Source of the DNA: Bacillota bacterium
GTDB lineage: Bacteria; Bacillota; Clostridia; Peptostreptococcales; Anaerovoracaceae
Direction: 5' to 3'
Assembly (NCBI GenBank): GCA_016284485.1
Contig: JAEEOX010000086.1
Location: forward strand, 1 to 12,530
DNA: 12,530 nt
Shown: positions 6,180-12,530 of the stretch, one piece after another
Layout: the number at the start of each line of letters is the position of its first letter
How positions within the stretch are numbered: position 1 is the first letter of the stretch
The notes under the pieces: generated by a model
The model's input: the letters and a program-made list of their open reading frames with translations, nothing else
Told to the model about the DNA's origin: nothing
The model's database searches: none
Made by a program: the position numbers and the translations under genes

Positions 6180-7223
6180 TTATTCCAGTTTGCCCAGAGC
6201 CTCCGCCATGTCTTCCGGAAGCTTTGCCTCGATGAACATCTCTTTCCCTGTCACGGGATGGGTGAAACTCAGGGAAGTGGCGTGAAGCGCCTGTCTGCCT
6301 ATTAGATCGGACACCACCTCAGGATTGGTCTCTCCCTTCTCGGGAGTACCGAATTCTTCTCTGTATCTGAAGGGGTCTCCGTGACAGTAGAGATGATCTC
6401 CTGCCACCGGATGTCCCATCTGAGACATGTGGACCCTGATCTGATGGGTCCTCCCGGTGAGGAGCCTAAGATCCATCAGTGTATATCCCTCTACGGGCCT
6501 CATTTCGGGGTTTTCACGGCCGTAAACCATGAAGTGAGGGTGATCATACCTTTTCAGGACTTTATACTCTGTAACCGAAGGATATCCTCCCTTTTCCGGT
6601 TCCAGTATCCAGCGCTCCGGGAAGTTTTCATCGGGAAGTCCGATGGGAAGGTCCACTGTCCCCTCATCCTCCTTCACTATGCCCTCAAGGAGAGCCGTGT
6701 AGTGCTTTACCAGCTTTCCGTCCTCCATCTGGCGCACCAGATGATCCTGGACGTATGAATGTTTTGCGACGATCACCAGACCGGAAGTGTTCATGTCCAG
6801 CCTGTTGGTGAGTCTGACCTTGAAAAGTTTCTCCTTATCAAGGGAGCCGTCGGTCAGGACGGCATCTTGCAGCATTCTGTATGTAATTCCGTTCAGAAGC
6901 GTATGGCTGTAGTTTCCCTTGGTGGGATGGGCTACGATCCCGGGCTGCTTGTTGATCACCATCAGCCATTCATCTTCAAAGACCACGTCGATGGGTATGT
7001 CCTCAGGTTCAAACTCCGAGGTCTCCTGAGGAAGAAGGACCTCCACCTGGTCTCCCTCGAAGACCGTCACCCACCCGGGCATGGGGCGCCCGTTCACATG
7101 GATGCGTTCCTCCTTCCTGAGCTTCGTCATGAGCCTGGAGGAGATGCTGAAGCGTTCCCTGATCACAGTCTTCAGTTGTTTCCCGCGGTCGCCTGCTTCC
7201 GCCGTATATCTGAGACTGGCCAT
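6180..7223 (-). CDS. RluA/RluD-family pseudouridine synthase
   Basis: The family isomerises uridine to pseudouridine in rRNA or tRNA. At 347 aa it fits a member with an N-terminal S4-type RNA-binding region (about residues 15-65, including SSRLMTKLRKEERIHVNG) followed by the catalytic domain. Seen: the active-site motif NRLDMNTSGLVIVAK with Asp143, and LLTGRTHQIRVHM further on. The usual HRLD is NRLD here, a tolerated variation. The C-terminal part keeps QALHATSLSFTHPVTG. The ATG follows the nadK stop directly (TAAATG) without a clear ribosome binding site, so translation probably depends on coupling to nadK. The exact RNA target cannot be told from sequence. Confidence 0.93.
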   Translation of the reverse strand: MASLRYTAEAGDRGKQLKTVIRERFSISSRLMTKLRKEERIHVNGRPMPGWVTVFEGDQVEVLLPQETSEFEPEDIPIDVVFEDEWLMVINKQPGIVAHPTKGNYSHTLLNGITYRMLQDAVLTDGSLDKEKLFKVRLTNRLDMNTSGLVIVAKHSYVQDHLVRQMEDGKLVKHYTALLEGIVKEDEGTVDLPIGLPDENFPERWILEPEKGGYPSVTEYKVLKRYDHPHFMVYGRENPEMRPVEGYTLMDLRLLTGRTHQIRVHMSQMGHPVAGDHLYCHGDPFRYREEFGTPEKGETNPEVVSDLIGRQALHATSLSFTHPVTGKEMFIEAKLPEDMAEALGKLE

Positions 7224-8024
7224 TTAAAGGAACTTGTTCTTCACCTTGTCCCAGAACGGAGTATCCCCGAATCTGACAAGGTTTATCTTGCGGTTGGAGA
7301 GCCTGAAAGATATGGAGCTTATGTCCCTGAGCCTCAGCTCTCTTCCGTCGTAAAGCATGGTAAGATCCCTGTTCTTGCTGTCAGCAGGCTTGATGATGAC
7401 CTGATCCTCCGCAGGGATCAGGAAGCTGGACGTCAGAGATCTGTACGCTGTGGTATTCATGGGCGCCATGGGAGCCACCTGCAAAAGATTCAGCCTGGGG
7501 TCCACGATGGATCCGCCGAGAGAATAGTTATATGCGGTGGAACCTGCGGGGGTGGACACGATTATGCCGTCTCCCGAGAACTTCTCTATGAAGGAATCGT
7601 TGATGCCGATATCCAGATGAATGGGTCTGGTGCCCTTCCCCTTAAGCACAAACTCATTGAGAGCTCTGTATGCGACCACCTCTCCGTTCTTCCTGGTGAT
7701 CTCAGCCTTTACGATGTTGTATTTCTGAGAGCACAACTCGTCATTGAGATAGGCGTCTATGAGCCTGTCGGTCTCCTCGGGAGCGATCTCCTGGAAGAAC
7801 CCCAGATGACCGGTATTGATGCCGGCCACCCTGACTGTGGGGAATTCAAAGTTCTGCATGAGAGAAAGGAAGGTCCCGTCTCCTCCCACGTTTATGATGA
7901 GATCCACGTCACCGGTAAGCTCCTCGGATACCGCTATGCCCTTGAGAGCCAGTTTCTCCCTGAGCTCGTCGGCGATGACCCTGGATTTCTTAAGATCATT
8001 TCTGTATATGAATACCTTTTTCAT
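7224..8024 (-). CDS. nadK: NAD kinase
   Basis: It phosphorylates NAD+ to NADP+ with ATP or polyphosphate in the cytoplasm, the only known route to NADP. At 266 aa it is a compact bacterial form. Seen: GGDGT (47-51), the NTGHLGF loop (70-76), the LNE motif (122-124) and DGIIVSTPAGSTAYNYSLGG (152-171), where the more common PTGSTAY is PAGSTAY. AAGGACG is about 7 bases before the ATG, whose first base is also the last base of the upstream TGA (TGATG). In many Clostridia nadK lies near recN and argR; here it sits between a DUF975 gene and a pseudouridine synthase. Confidence 0.97.
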   Translation of the reverse strand: MKKVFIYRNDLKKSRVIADELREKLALKGIAVSEELTGDVDLIINVGGDGTFLSLMQNFEFPTVRVAGINTGHLGFFQEIAPEETDRLIDAYLNDELCSQKYNIVKAEITRKNGEVVAYRALNEFVLKGKGTRPIHLDIGINDSFIEKFSGDGIIVSTPAGSTAYNYSLGGSIVDPRLNLLQVAPMAPMNTTAYRSLTSSFLIPAEDQVIIKPADSKNRDLTMLYDGRELRLRDISSISFRLSNRKINLVRFGDTPFWDKVKNKFL

Positions 8025-8965
8025 CAGAAGTCGTCCTTCTCGTTTCTCGGTGAACCGAAGTCATCCTCTCTGGGTGCGCCGAAATCTTCTTCATGCTTCG
8101 GAGCGTAGTTATATCTGTCACGTTCTTCCGGTGCCACATAGGGGGCTGCATCCGGAGCATCGTCCGGTTCCTCTTCGCGGACCTGATAGTCTGCGTTCAC
8201 CATGTGTATGGGCTCATCCTGTGCGCTTCTGTTCACAACTGCCAGATTGCCCGTGAGCAGTTCATAGAAGACAACCGTCGCGGTAAGCATGTATGTCATG
8301 AGGAAGGCCTCAGGGATGAGTGAGATGAGTGAGTTGATCACTGCACCTACGAATCCGCCTCCTGTGAAGGCAAGTCCGCCTGCAGCCAGCCCCGCCAGGA
8401 ACATCCATCCGAAGAAGGAAAGTTCAAGGCAGAACAGCTTGCCCACGTTGCCCTTCATCCTGGTCTTGGATTCATTGATGCACTGCATCACCGTATATTC
8501 AGGATGATCCGCCAGAATGAAGAAAGACTGGCTGTATCTGATCGCTGCGATGATCCCCGGTATGATAAAAAGAAGCGTCCAAAGAACAGTGAAAAGCGTT
8601 ATGACCAGATTGAGCAGGATAGTCTTCCCGATCATGGCAAAGCCTTCGAACAGCAGCTTATTGTCAGTCTTTTTGGTCCTGAAGAAAGTCAGGAGGAACA
8701 GAGCGATGCCATAGTTGAATGCTCCTGCGAGGACCAGTGAATAAAGGGATCCCACAAAGGACGCATTGTACTGGAAGTACTGTCCGCCGAATTCAAAAGT
8801 CTGATAATACGGAAAAATATTGTCGAACAGAGCAGCTATAAAACTTGTCAGTAAAAGATAGATGAACACTGCCAGTGCTACATCCTTCCAACGCCCTTTC
8901 AGAGCGTCTCTGGCTATTCTTCTTATGAGTGCTGAAGGTTCTGTGACCAGTCTCATTTCGTTCAT
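8024..8965 (-). CDS. DUF975-family integral membrane protein with acidic tail
   Basis: This 313-residue protein of unknown function is the first gene of the long operon. Hydrophobic segments lie at about 29-47, 72-95, 112-142, 178-200 and 204-238. The signature IIPGIIAAIRYSQSFFILAD (134-153) followed by GNVGKLFCLELSFFGW (172-187) is characteristic of DUF975. The C-terminal 65 residues are hydrophilic, Pro- and acid-rich and probably disordered; they end in related pieces EEDFGAP, EDDFGSP and EKDDF. GAGAGGT lies about 8 bases before the chosen ATG; Met4 is an alternative start. I infer no function. The divergent thiT promoter overlaps its own. Confidence 0.9.
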   Translation of the reverse strand: MNEMRLVTEPSALIRRIARDALKGRWKDVALAVFIYLLLTSFIAALFDNIFPYYQTFEFGGQYFQYNASFVGSLYSLVLAGAFNYGIALFLLTFFRTKKTDNKLLFEGFAMIGKTILLNLVITLFTVLWTLLFIIPGIIAAIRYSQSFFILADHPEYTVMQCINESKTRMKGNVGKLFCLELSFFGWMFLAGLAAGGLAFTGGGFVGAVINSLISLIPEAFLMTYMLTATVVFYELLTGNLAVVNRSAQDEPIHMVNADYQVREEEPDDAPDAAPYVAPEERDRYNYAPKHEEDFGAPREDDFGSPRNEKDDF

Positions 8966-9006
8966 TTGAATACCTCTCTAATTGATTTTTTCACGGATAT
9001 ATCCAT

Positions 9007-9035
9007 TTGACATTATATTATAAGGGGGTTATAAT
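9007..9035 (+). promoter_or_regulatory. Consensus sigma-A promoter for thiT
   Basis: TTGACA (9007-9012) and TATAAT (9030-9035) are separated by exactly 17 bases, a full consensus match. The predicted start near 9042 falls at the 5' edge of the riboswitch aptamer. Confidence 0.93.
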
Positions 9036-9040
9036 TGCAA
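9012..9040 (-). promoter_or_regulatory. Predicted promoter of the DUF975-nadK-...-ackA operon
   Basis: On the minus strand TTGCAA (9040-9035), 17 bases and TATAAT (9017-9012) form a promoter with a perfect -10 and a 4-of-6 -35. A second TATAAT at 9022-9017 overlaps it. The predicted start point is near 9005, giving a 40-base leader. It lies almost exactly over the thiT promoter on the other strand. Confidence 0.6.
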
Positions 9041-9043
9041 GCG

Positions 9044-9113
9044 TGCTAGGGGAGCTTATGCTGAGATCGAAACCCTCATTACCTGAACCGGATAATGCCG
9101 GCGTAGGGAAGCA
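9044..9113 (+). promoter_or_regulatory. TPP riboswitch aptamer (THI element)
   Basis: All the conserved blocks are present in order: AGGGG (9048-9052), CTGAGA (9061-9066), ACCCT (9072-9076), ACCTGA (9081-9086), GGATAATGCC (9090-9099) and GCGTAGGGAA (9101-9110). P1 is TGCT/AGCA, P2 AGGG/CCCT, P3 a short AGC/GCT arm and P5 CCGG/CCGG. It binds thiamine pyrophosphate and is placed to switch off thiT when TPP is plentiful. Confidence 0.96.
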
Positions 9114-9119
9114 AAACAT

Positions 9120-9153
9120 CCCCTCCTGCAATTTTTTGAACGGAGGTTTTTTT
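9120..9153 (+). terminator. Riboswitch expression platform: SD-sequestering hairpin with U-tract
   Basis: CCTCC (9122-9126) can pair with GGAGG (9142-9146), which is the thiT ribosome binding site, and seven T follow at once (9147-9153). The hairpin can therefore hide the ribosome binding site and also looks like a modest intrinsic terminator. AGGGG of aptamer helix P2 (9048-9052) can instead pair with CCCCT (9120-9124), which would free GGAGG when TPP is absent. The switching model is inferred from these complementarities. Confidence 0.75.
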
Positions 9154-9154
9154 A

Positions 9155-9694
9155 ATGACAAGAAACAAAAACGTAAGCTATCTGGTGCTCTGCGCAGTAC
9201 TGATAGCACTGTCCATCGGACTTAACCAGATCAAGCTTCTGCACCTGCCCTACGGCGGCTCCATCACCCTTCTGAGCATGCTTGCGGCCACCATGGCAGG
9301 CTACTTCTGCGGACCCAAATGGGGACTGGCGTCCGGCCTTGCCCTGGGTCTCCTGAATCTGATCTTCGGAGGCTACGTGATCCATCCCGCCCAGCTGATC
9401 CTGGACTACATCCTGGCATTCACCGCCCTCGGAGTTTCCGGATTCTTCTGGAAGTCGAAGAACGGCCTCTATGTCGGCTACGCCGTTGCCGTCATCCTGA
9501 GGTTCATCTGCAGCTTCCTTTCAGGATTCATCTTCTTCGGGGAGTATGCTCCTGAAGGAATGGAACCCTGGCTCTACTCCCTTGGTTACAACGGAATGAC
9601 GATCCTGGCTGAAGGTGTCATTACCCTGGTCATCCTGGCCATACCCGTGGTGCACAACAACATTTTCAGGCTGAAGGACAGATTCAATCCCTGA
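9155..9694 (+). CDS. thiT: Thiamine transporter ThiT (ECF S component)
   Basis: This is the thiamine-binding membrane subunit of an energy-coupling-factor transporter; it works with the shared EcfT and EcfA subunits, which are not in the window. At 179 aa with about six hydrophobic segments it has the family length. Seen: the N-terminal helix, HLPYGGSITLLSML (30-43), HPAQLILDYILAF (77-89), the loop FFGEYAPEGM (127-136) and YSLGYNGM (141-148), regions that carry thiamine-contacting residues in ThiT. GGAGG is 8 bases before the ATG and lies in the riboswitch hairpin. The TPP riboswitch upstream independently supports the function. It stands alone as a one-gene unit ended by a strong terminator. 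Confidence 0.96.
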   Translation: MTRNKNVSYLVLCAVLIALSIGLNQIKLLHLPYGGSITLLSMLAATMAGYFCGPKWGLASGLALGLLNLIFGGYVIHPAQLILDYILAFTALGVSGFFWKSKNGLYVGYAVAVILRFICSFLSGFIFFGEYAPEGMEPWLYSLGYNGMTILAEGVITLVILAIPVVHNNIFRLKDRFNP

Positions 9695-9709
9695 TCAAAA
9701 AATGAACTA

Positions 9710-9731
9710 CCCCGCGTCAGCGGGGTTTTTT
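9710..9731 (+). terminator. Rho-independent terminator after thiT
   Basis: The stem CCCCGC/GCGGGG with loop GTCA is followed by six T. Its U-tract reaches to 2 bases from the stop codon of the convergent hydrolase gene. On the minus strand the T-run comes only 7 bases after the stem, so termination of the hydrolase transcript here would be weaker. Confidence 0.92.
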
Positions 9732-9732
9732 A

Positions 9733-10542
9733 TTACTCTCTTTCCACGAATTCGAATATCCGTTTGTTGAAGTCCGGCGCCTCCTCGAAGGCCGCGTGGC
9801 CCAGCCCCGGATATGTGTGCAGTTCACTGCCCGCTATCATGTCGTGGAGATCGTAGGAACCCTGGATCCCCAGGACCCTATCATCCTCGCCGCCGATTAT
9901 CAGCGTGGGACAGGTTATCTTATCCAGGTCAGCCCTGGCGTCGAAGCCAAGGATGGCGTTGCCGTTTATGAAGAATCTGCTGTAGTTTGCAGGCTTACCC
10001 ACCAGTCCCAGGACCGGGTAGAATTTTTTGTATTTCTTCAGGCGGGCCGGGGAGTAGCTGTTCTCAGCTGTGGCTATCATCAGTCCCTGATGGTCCCCCT
10101 TCTTTGCAAATTCCAGATAATTACCTACACTCTCACGGATCACGTCGTTCACGCAGGGAACGGTGACCGCCAGGATCAGCTTATGGATCAGTTCCGGATG
10201 ATCAATGGCCAGATACTGCGCGATCATTCCGCCTTCGGAGACTCCCACGATGCTGGCCTTAGTGATCCCGAGGATCTCCATGGCCTTCGCCTGGTCATGG
10301 GCCATCTCGCGGATAGGATAGTCCTCAGGCATGTCGTCCTTGCGGCTGAACATATATACAGTGTACTTGTCATAAAAGATCTCATAGGGCTTGGCCAGCA
10401 TGAATGCCCTGCCCCGCACCGTAACAAGACCGTCTGTCAGGCCGGGGATCAGGATCAGCGCCTTGTCACCGTAGCCGAAAGACACATAGCTCATCTTCGT
10501 GTCGCCCAGGTCCACTTCTCCGTTTTTTGCGTTCCAAAACAT
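9733..10542 (-). CDS. Alpha/beta hydrolase
   Basis: This 269-residue serine hydrolase has an unknown substrate. Seen: a nucleophile elbow GVSEGG with Ser102, an oxyanion-type LIPGLTDG (31-38), an acidic residue in GGEDDRVLG (Asp220 or Asp221) and the catalytic His249 in GLGHAAF. There is no signal peptide or lid-like membrane segment, so it is probably cytoplasmic. CPTLIIGGEDD is typical of the esterase/peptidase branch, but the substrate cannot be read from sequence. The gene has its own near-consensus promoter and GGAGG (10552-10556) 9 bases before the ATG. It is monocistronic, between terminators on both sides, and convergent with thiT. Confidence 0.92.
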   Translation of the reverse strand: MFWNAKNGEVDLGDTKMSYVSFGYGDKALILIPGLTDGLVTVRGRAFMLAKPYEIFYDKYTVYMFSRKDDMPEDYPIREMAHDQAKAMEILGITKASIVGVSEGGMIAQYLAIDHPELIHKLILAVTVPCVNDVIRESVGNYLEFAKKGDHQGLMIATAENSYSPARLKKYKKFYPVLGLVGKPANYSRFFINGNAILGFDARADLDKITCPTLIIGGEDDRVLGIQGSYDLHDMIAGSELHTYPGLGHAAFEEAPDFNKRIFEFVERE

Positions 10543-10579
10543 TTAAGGATACCTCCGTGATATGGGAATCTTCAGGATG

Positions 10580-10608
10580 ATTATACTCTCCCCCATCCAC
10601 AGGGTCAA
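10580..10608 (-). promoter_or_regulatory. Sigma-A-type promoter for the alpha/beta hydrolase
   Basis: On the minus strand TTGACC (10608-10603), a 17-base spacer and TATAAT (10585-10580). The predicted start is near 10573, giving a leader of about 31 bases. Confidence 0.85.
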
Positions 10609-10616
10609 TCGCACGC

Positions 10617-10653
10617 AAAAACCCCCGGTCAGGTGTTGCTGCCTGACTGGGGG
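10617..10653 (-). terminator. Rho-independent terminator after hppA
   Basis: On the minus strand CCCCCAGTCAGG pairs with CCTGACCGGGGG (one mismatch in 12 positions) around an 8-base loop, and five T follow. It lies 16 bases after the hppA stop codon and ends just before the hydrolase promoter. Confidence 0.93.
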
Positions 10654-10669
10654 TAAACTCAGCAGTTTA

Positions 10670-12530
10670 TTAGAATACCAGCAGTCCTCCGACTGATACG
10701 AACAGAGGTGCGAACACTACTGCAACGATAGTCATCAGCTTGATGAGGATGTTGATGGAAGGTCCGGAAGTATCCTTGAAGGGGTCGCCTACTGTGTCGC
10801 CGATAACGCCGGCAGCGTGAGTTTCGGAACCCTTTCCTCCGAAGTGGCCTTCTTCGATGTACTTCTTGGCATTGTCCCATGCGCCGCCTGCGTTGGACAT
10901 CATGATGGCCAGCAGTACGCCTGCAGCGATGGCTCCGGCCAGCATTCCGCCGAGAGCTTCGGCTCCGAGAAGGAGACCTACCGCAAGAGGAGCAACGATG
11001 GCAAGAACTGCGGGAAGGATCATTTCCTTAAGAGCAGCAGCTGTGGAAATGTCAACGCACTTCTTGTAGTTGGGCTTGGATGTTCCGGCCATGATACCGG
11101 CATCCTCTCTGAACTGGCTCCTTACTTCCTCGATCATCTGGTTTGCAGCCTTACCTACTGAACTCATGGTCATGGCTGAGAACAGGAACGGAAGCATGGC
11201 TCCGATGAAGAGTCCGATAACAGCGATGGGATCCAGAAGGTCGATTCCGGAGATCTGGGAAACTTCTGCGAAAGATACCAGAAGAGCCAGAGCTGTAAGT
11301 GCAGCGGATCCGATGGCGAATCCCTTGCCGATGGCGGCTGTGGTGTTTCCGACGGCGTCCAGCTTGTCTGTGATGTTTCTTACTTCCTCGGGAAGCTCAG
11401 ACATCTCAGCGATTCCGCCTGCGTTGTCGGATACCGGTCCGTAGGCGTCAACAGCAACAGTCATACCTGTGGTGGAAAGCATTCCGACAGCTGAAAGTGC
11501 GATTCCGTAAACTCCTGCGAACTTGTATGCTACGAAAACAGCAACGGAGATCAGGAGAATGGGCCACAGTGTGGAAAGCATTCCTACGCTCAGTCCGGAG
11601 ATGATAGTTGTAGCCGGACCTGTCTGTGACTGTTCAGCGATCTTCTTTACGTGCTTGTAGTCGCCTGAAGTATATATCTCAGTTATCTTTCCGATCAGGA
11701 TGCCGCAGATGAGGCCTGCGCAGATGGCAAAGGCATAGGTGTAATCTCCCAGCATGTACTTGGAAAGGAAGATAACAGCCACTACCACGATGGCGCCGCT
11801 TACGTATGTGCCTGCGTTAAGAGCTGCAGCCGGGTTGCCGCCGTCCCTGCCCCTTACCAGCATGATGCCGATAACGGAAGCCAGGATGCCGATGGCTGAG
11901 ATCAGAAGCGGGAACAGAGCAGCTGTCTCTACGTTGAACGTAGCTGTGGCTGCGGATGTTTTGACCGCAACAGCAGCAAGCGTTACTGCAGAGATGATGG
12001 ATCCTACATAGGATTCGAACAGGTCGGAACCCATTCCTGCAACGTCGCCTACGTTGTCGCCTACGTTGTCTGCGATTACCGCCGGGTTTCTCGGGTCATC
12101 CTCGGGAATGCCTGCTTCGACCTTACCTACCAGGTCAGCGCCGACGTCAGCAGCCTTGGTGTAGATACCGCCGCCTACACGTCCGAACAGAGCCATCGAA
12201 GAAGCTCCGAGGCCAAAACCTGTTACGCACTGTGTAACGGTGGCCAGGTCCAGGGCAACGATGATGAGGCCAAGTCCGAAAAGTCCGAGGCCGGACACGC
12301 AGAGACCCATGACAGCGCCTGATCTGAAGGCGATCTTGAGGGCCTTGGGCATGCCGCTTTCTCTTGCAGCGTTTGCAGTCCTCACGTTACCGAGGGTGGC
12401 AACGTTCATACCGAAGAATCCAGCCAGAACGGAAAGAAGAGCTCCGCATACATAGAGAGCAGCCGTAACCCAGCTGATGCATAAGCCTATGATGATGAAG
12501 AGAGCCACGATGACTACGATCATCGTTCTG
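10670..12530 (-). CDS. hppA: K+-dependent membrane pyrophosphatase, probably Na+-pumping (5' end outside window)
   Basis: The enzyme hydrolyses pyrophosphate and pumps Na+ and/or H+ across the cell membrane. About 620 residues are visible; the frame stays open to the right edge, and by family length roughly 90-100 N-terminal residues are missing, so the ATG at 12523 is internal. Counting from that Met: DVGADLVGKVE (126-136), the acidic PPi-binding stretch EDDPRNPAVIADNVGDNVGD (141-160) and the C-terminal GDTVGDPFKDTSGPS (575-589). GNTTAAIGKG (392-401) has Ala and Gly where K+-independent enzymes have Lys and Thr, so K+ dependence is predicted. DLFESYVGS has its Glu at the position seen in Na+-transporting types, whereas plant-type H+ pumps have it four residues later. 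Ion choice is inference. Confidence 0.95.
   Translation of the reverse strand, partial: RTMIVVIVALFIIIGLCISWVTAALYVCGALLSVLAGFFGMNVATLGNVRTANAARESGMPKALKIAFRSGAVMGLCVSGLGLFGLGLIIVALDLATVTQCVTGFGLGASSMALFGRVGGGIYTKAADVGADLVGKVEAGIPEDDPRNPAVIADNVGDNVGDVAGMGSDLFESYVGSIISAVTLAAVAVKTSAATATFNVETAALFPLLISAIGILASVIGIMLVRGRDGGNPAAALNAGTYVSGAIVVVAVIFLSKYMLGDYTYAFAICAGLICGILIGKITEIYTSGDYKHVKKIAEQSQTGPATTIISGLSVGMLSTLWPILLISVAVFVAYKFAGVYGIALSAVGMLSTTGMTVAVDAYGPVSDNAGGIAEMSELPEEVRNITDKLDAVGNTTAAIGKGFAIGSAALTALALLVSFAEVSQISGIDLLDPIAVIGLFIGAMLPFLFSAMTMSSVGKAANQMIEEVRSQFREDAGIMAGTSKPNYKKCVDISTAAALKEMILPAVLAIVAPLAVGLLLGAEALGGMLAGAIAAGVLLAIMMSNAGGAWDNAKKYIEEGHFGGKGSETHAAGVIGDTVGDPFKDTSGPSINILIKLMTIVAVVFAPLFVSVGGLLVF

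Noticed and set aside
6759..8108. A 449-codon open frame on the plus strand
   Set aside because: It lies wholly antisense to the start of the DUF975 tail, nadK and the pseudouridine synthase, all of which have clear motifs. Its translation has no recognisable domain and no ribosome binding site; it is a compositional shadow.
9796..10560. A 254-codon open frame on the plus strand
   Set aside because: Antisense to the alpha/beta hydrolase, which has its own promoter, GGAGG and catalytic residues. No motif in the antisense translation.

Overview
The window looks like a chromosomal, mostly housekeeping segment from a moderate-GC anaerobic Clostridia-type member of the Bacillota. The signs are a tmcAL(ylbM)-ackA-rpmF neighbourhood, a DUF975 membrane protein, a TPP-riboswitch-controlled ECF thiamine component (ThiT), an acetate kinase, a K+-dependent membrane pyrophosphatase, clear TTGACA/TATAAT promoters with 17-bp spacers, and GGAGG ribosome binding sites. 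Lachnospiraceae or a related family is my best guess, but the sequence does not prove it. I see no phage, transposase, CRISPR array or defence locus.

Layout, left to right. Positions 1-1476 (minus): tgt followed by an overlapping TrmA/RlmD-family methyltransferase cut by the left edge, driven by a good promoter whose transcript would begin with a stem-loop. Positions 1477-1714: a gene-free stretch holding two tandem 68-69 bp imperfect palindromes built from copies of TTCCATTG/CAATGGAA. This is the least explained part of the window. Positions 1708-2149 (minus): rpmF (L32) with its own promoter, an intrinsic terminator, then tRNA-Thr(CGU) only 6 bases later, and a second long terminator. Positions 2163-8965 (minus): a tight presumed operon in transcription order DUF975 membrane protein, nadK, RluA/RluD-family pseudouridine synthase, an acidic protein of unknown function, murI, a 74-residue protein, tmcAL, ackA. 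Most of these genes overlap or are separated by 0-13 bases; only tmcAL-ackA has a 66-base gap.

Positions 9007-9731 (plus): the single plus-strand unit, a consensus promoter, TPP riboswitch and thiT. Its promoter lies almost exactly on top of the promoter of the divergent DUF975 operon. thiT ends at a strong terminator between it and a convergent alpha/beta hydrolase gene (minus, own promoter). The right end (minus) is hppA, lacking its N-terminus, with a strong terminator.

Functionally the window is rich in RNA maturation and translation: TGT (queuosine pathway), an m5U methyltransferase, a pseudouridine synthase, TmcAL (ac4C34 in tRNA-Met), L32 and a tRNA. It also contains cofactor and energy genes (NAD kinase, thiamine uptake, acetate kinase, membrane PPase) and one wall-precursor gene (murI). 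TmcAL consumes acetate and AckA makes it, so their adjacency is suggestive. Apart from the palindrome cluster, the overlapping promoters and three uncharacterised proteins, the content is ordinary; I did not find a convincing undescribed system.
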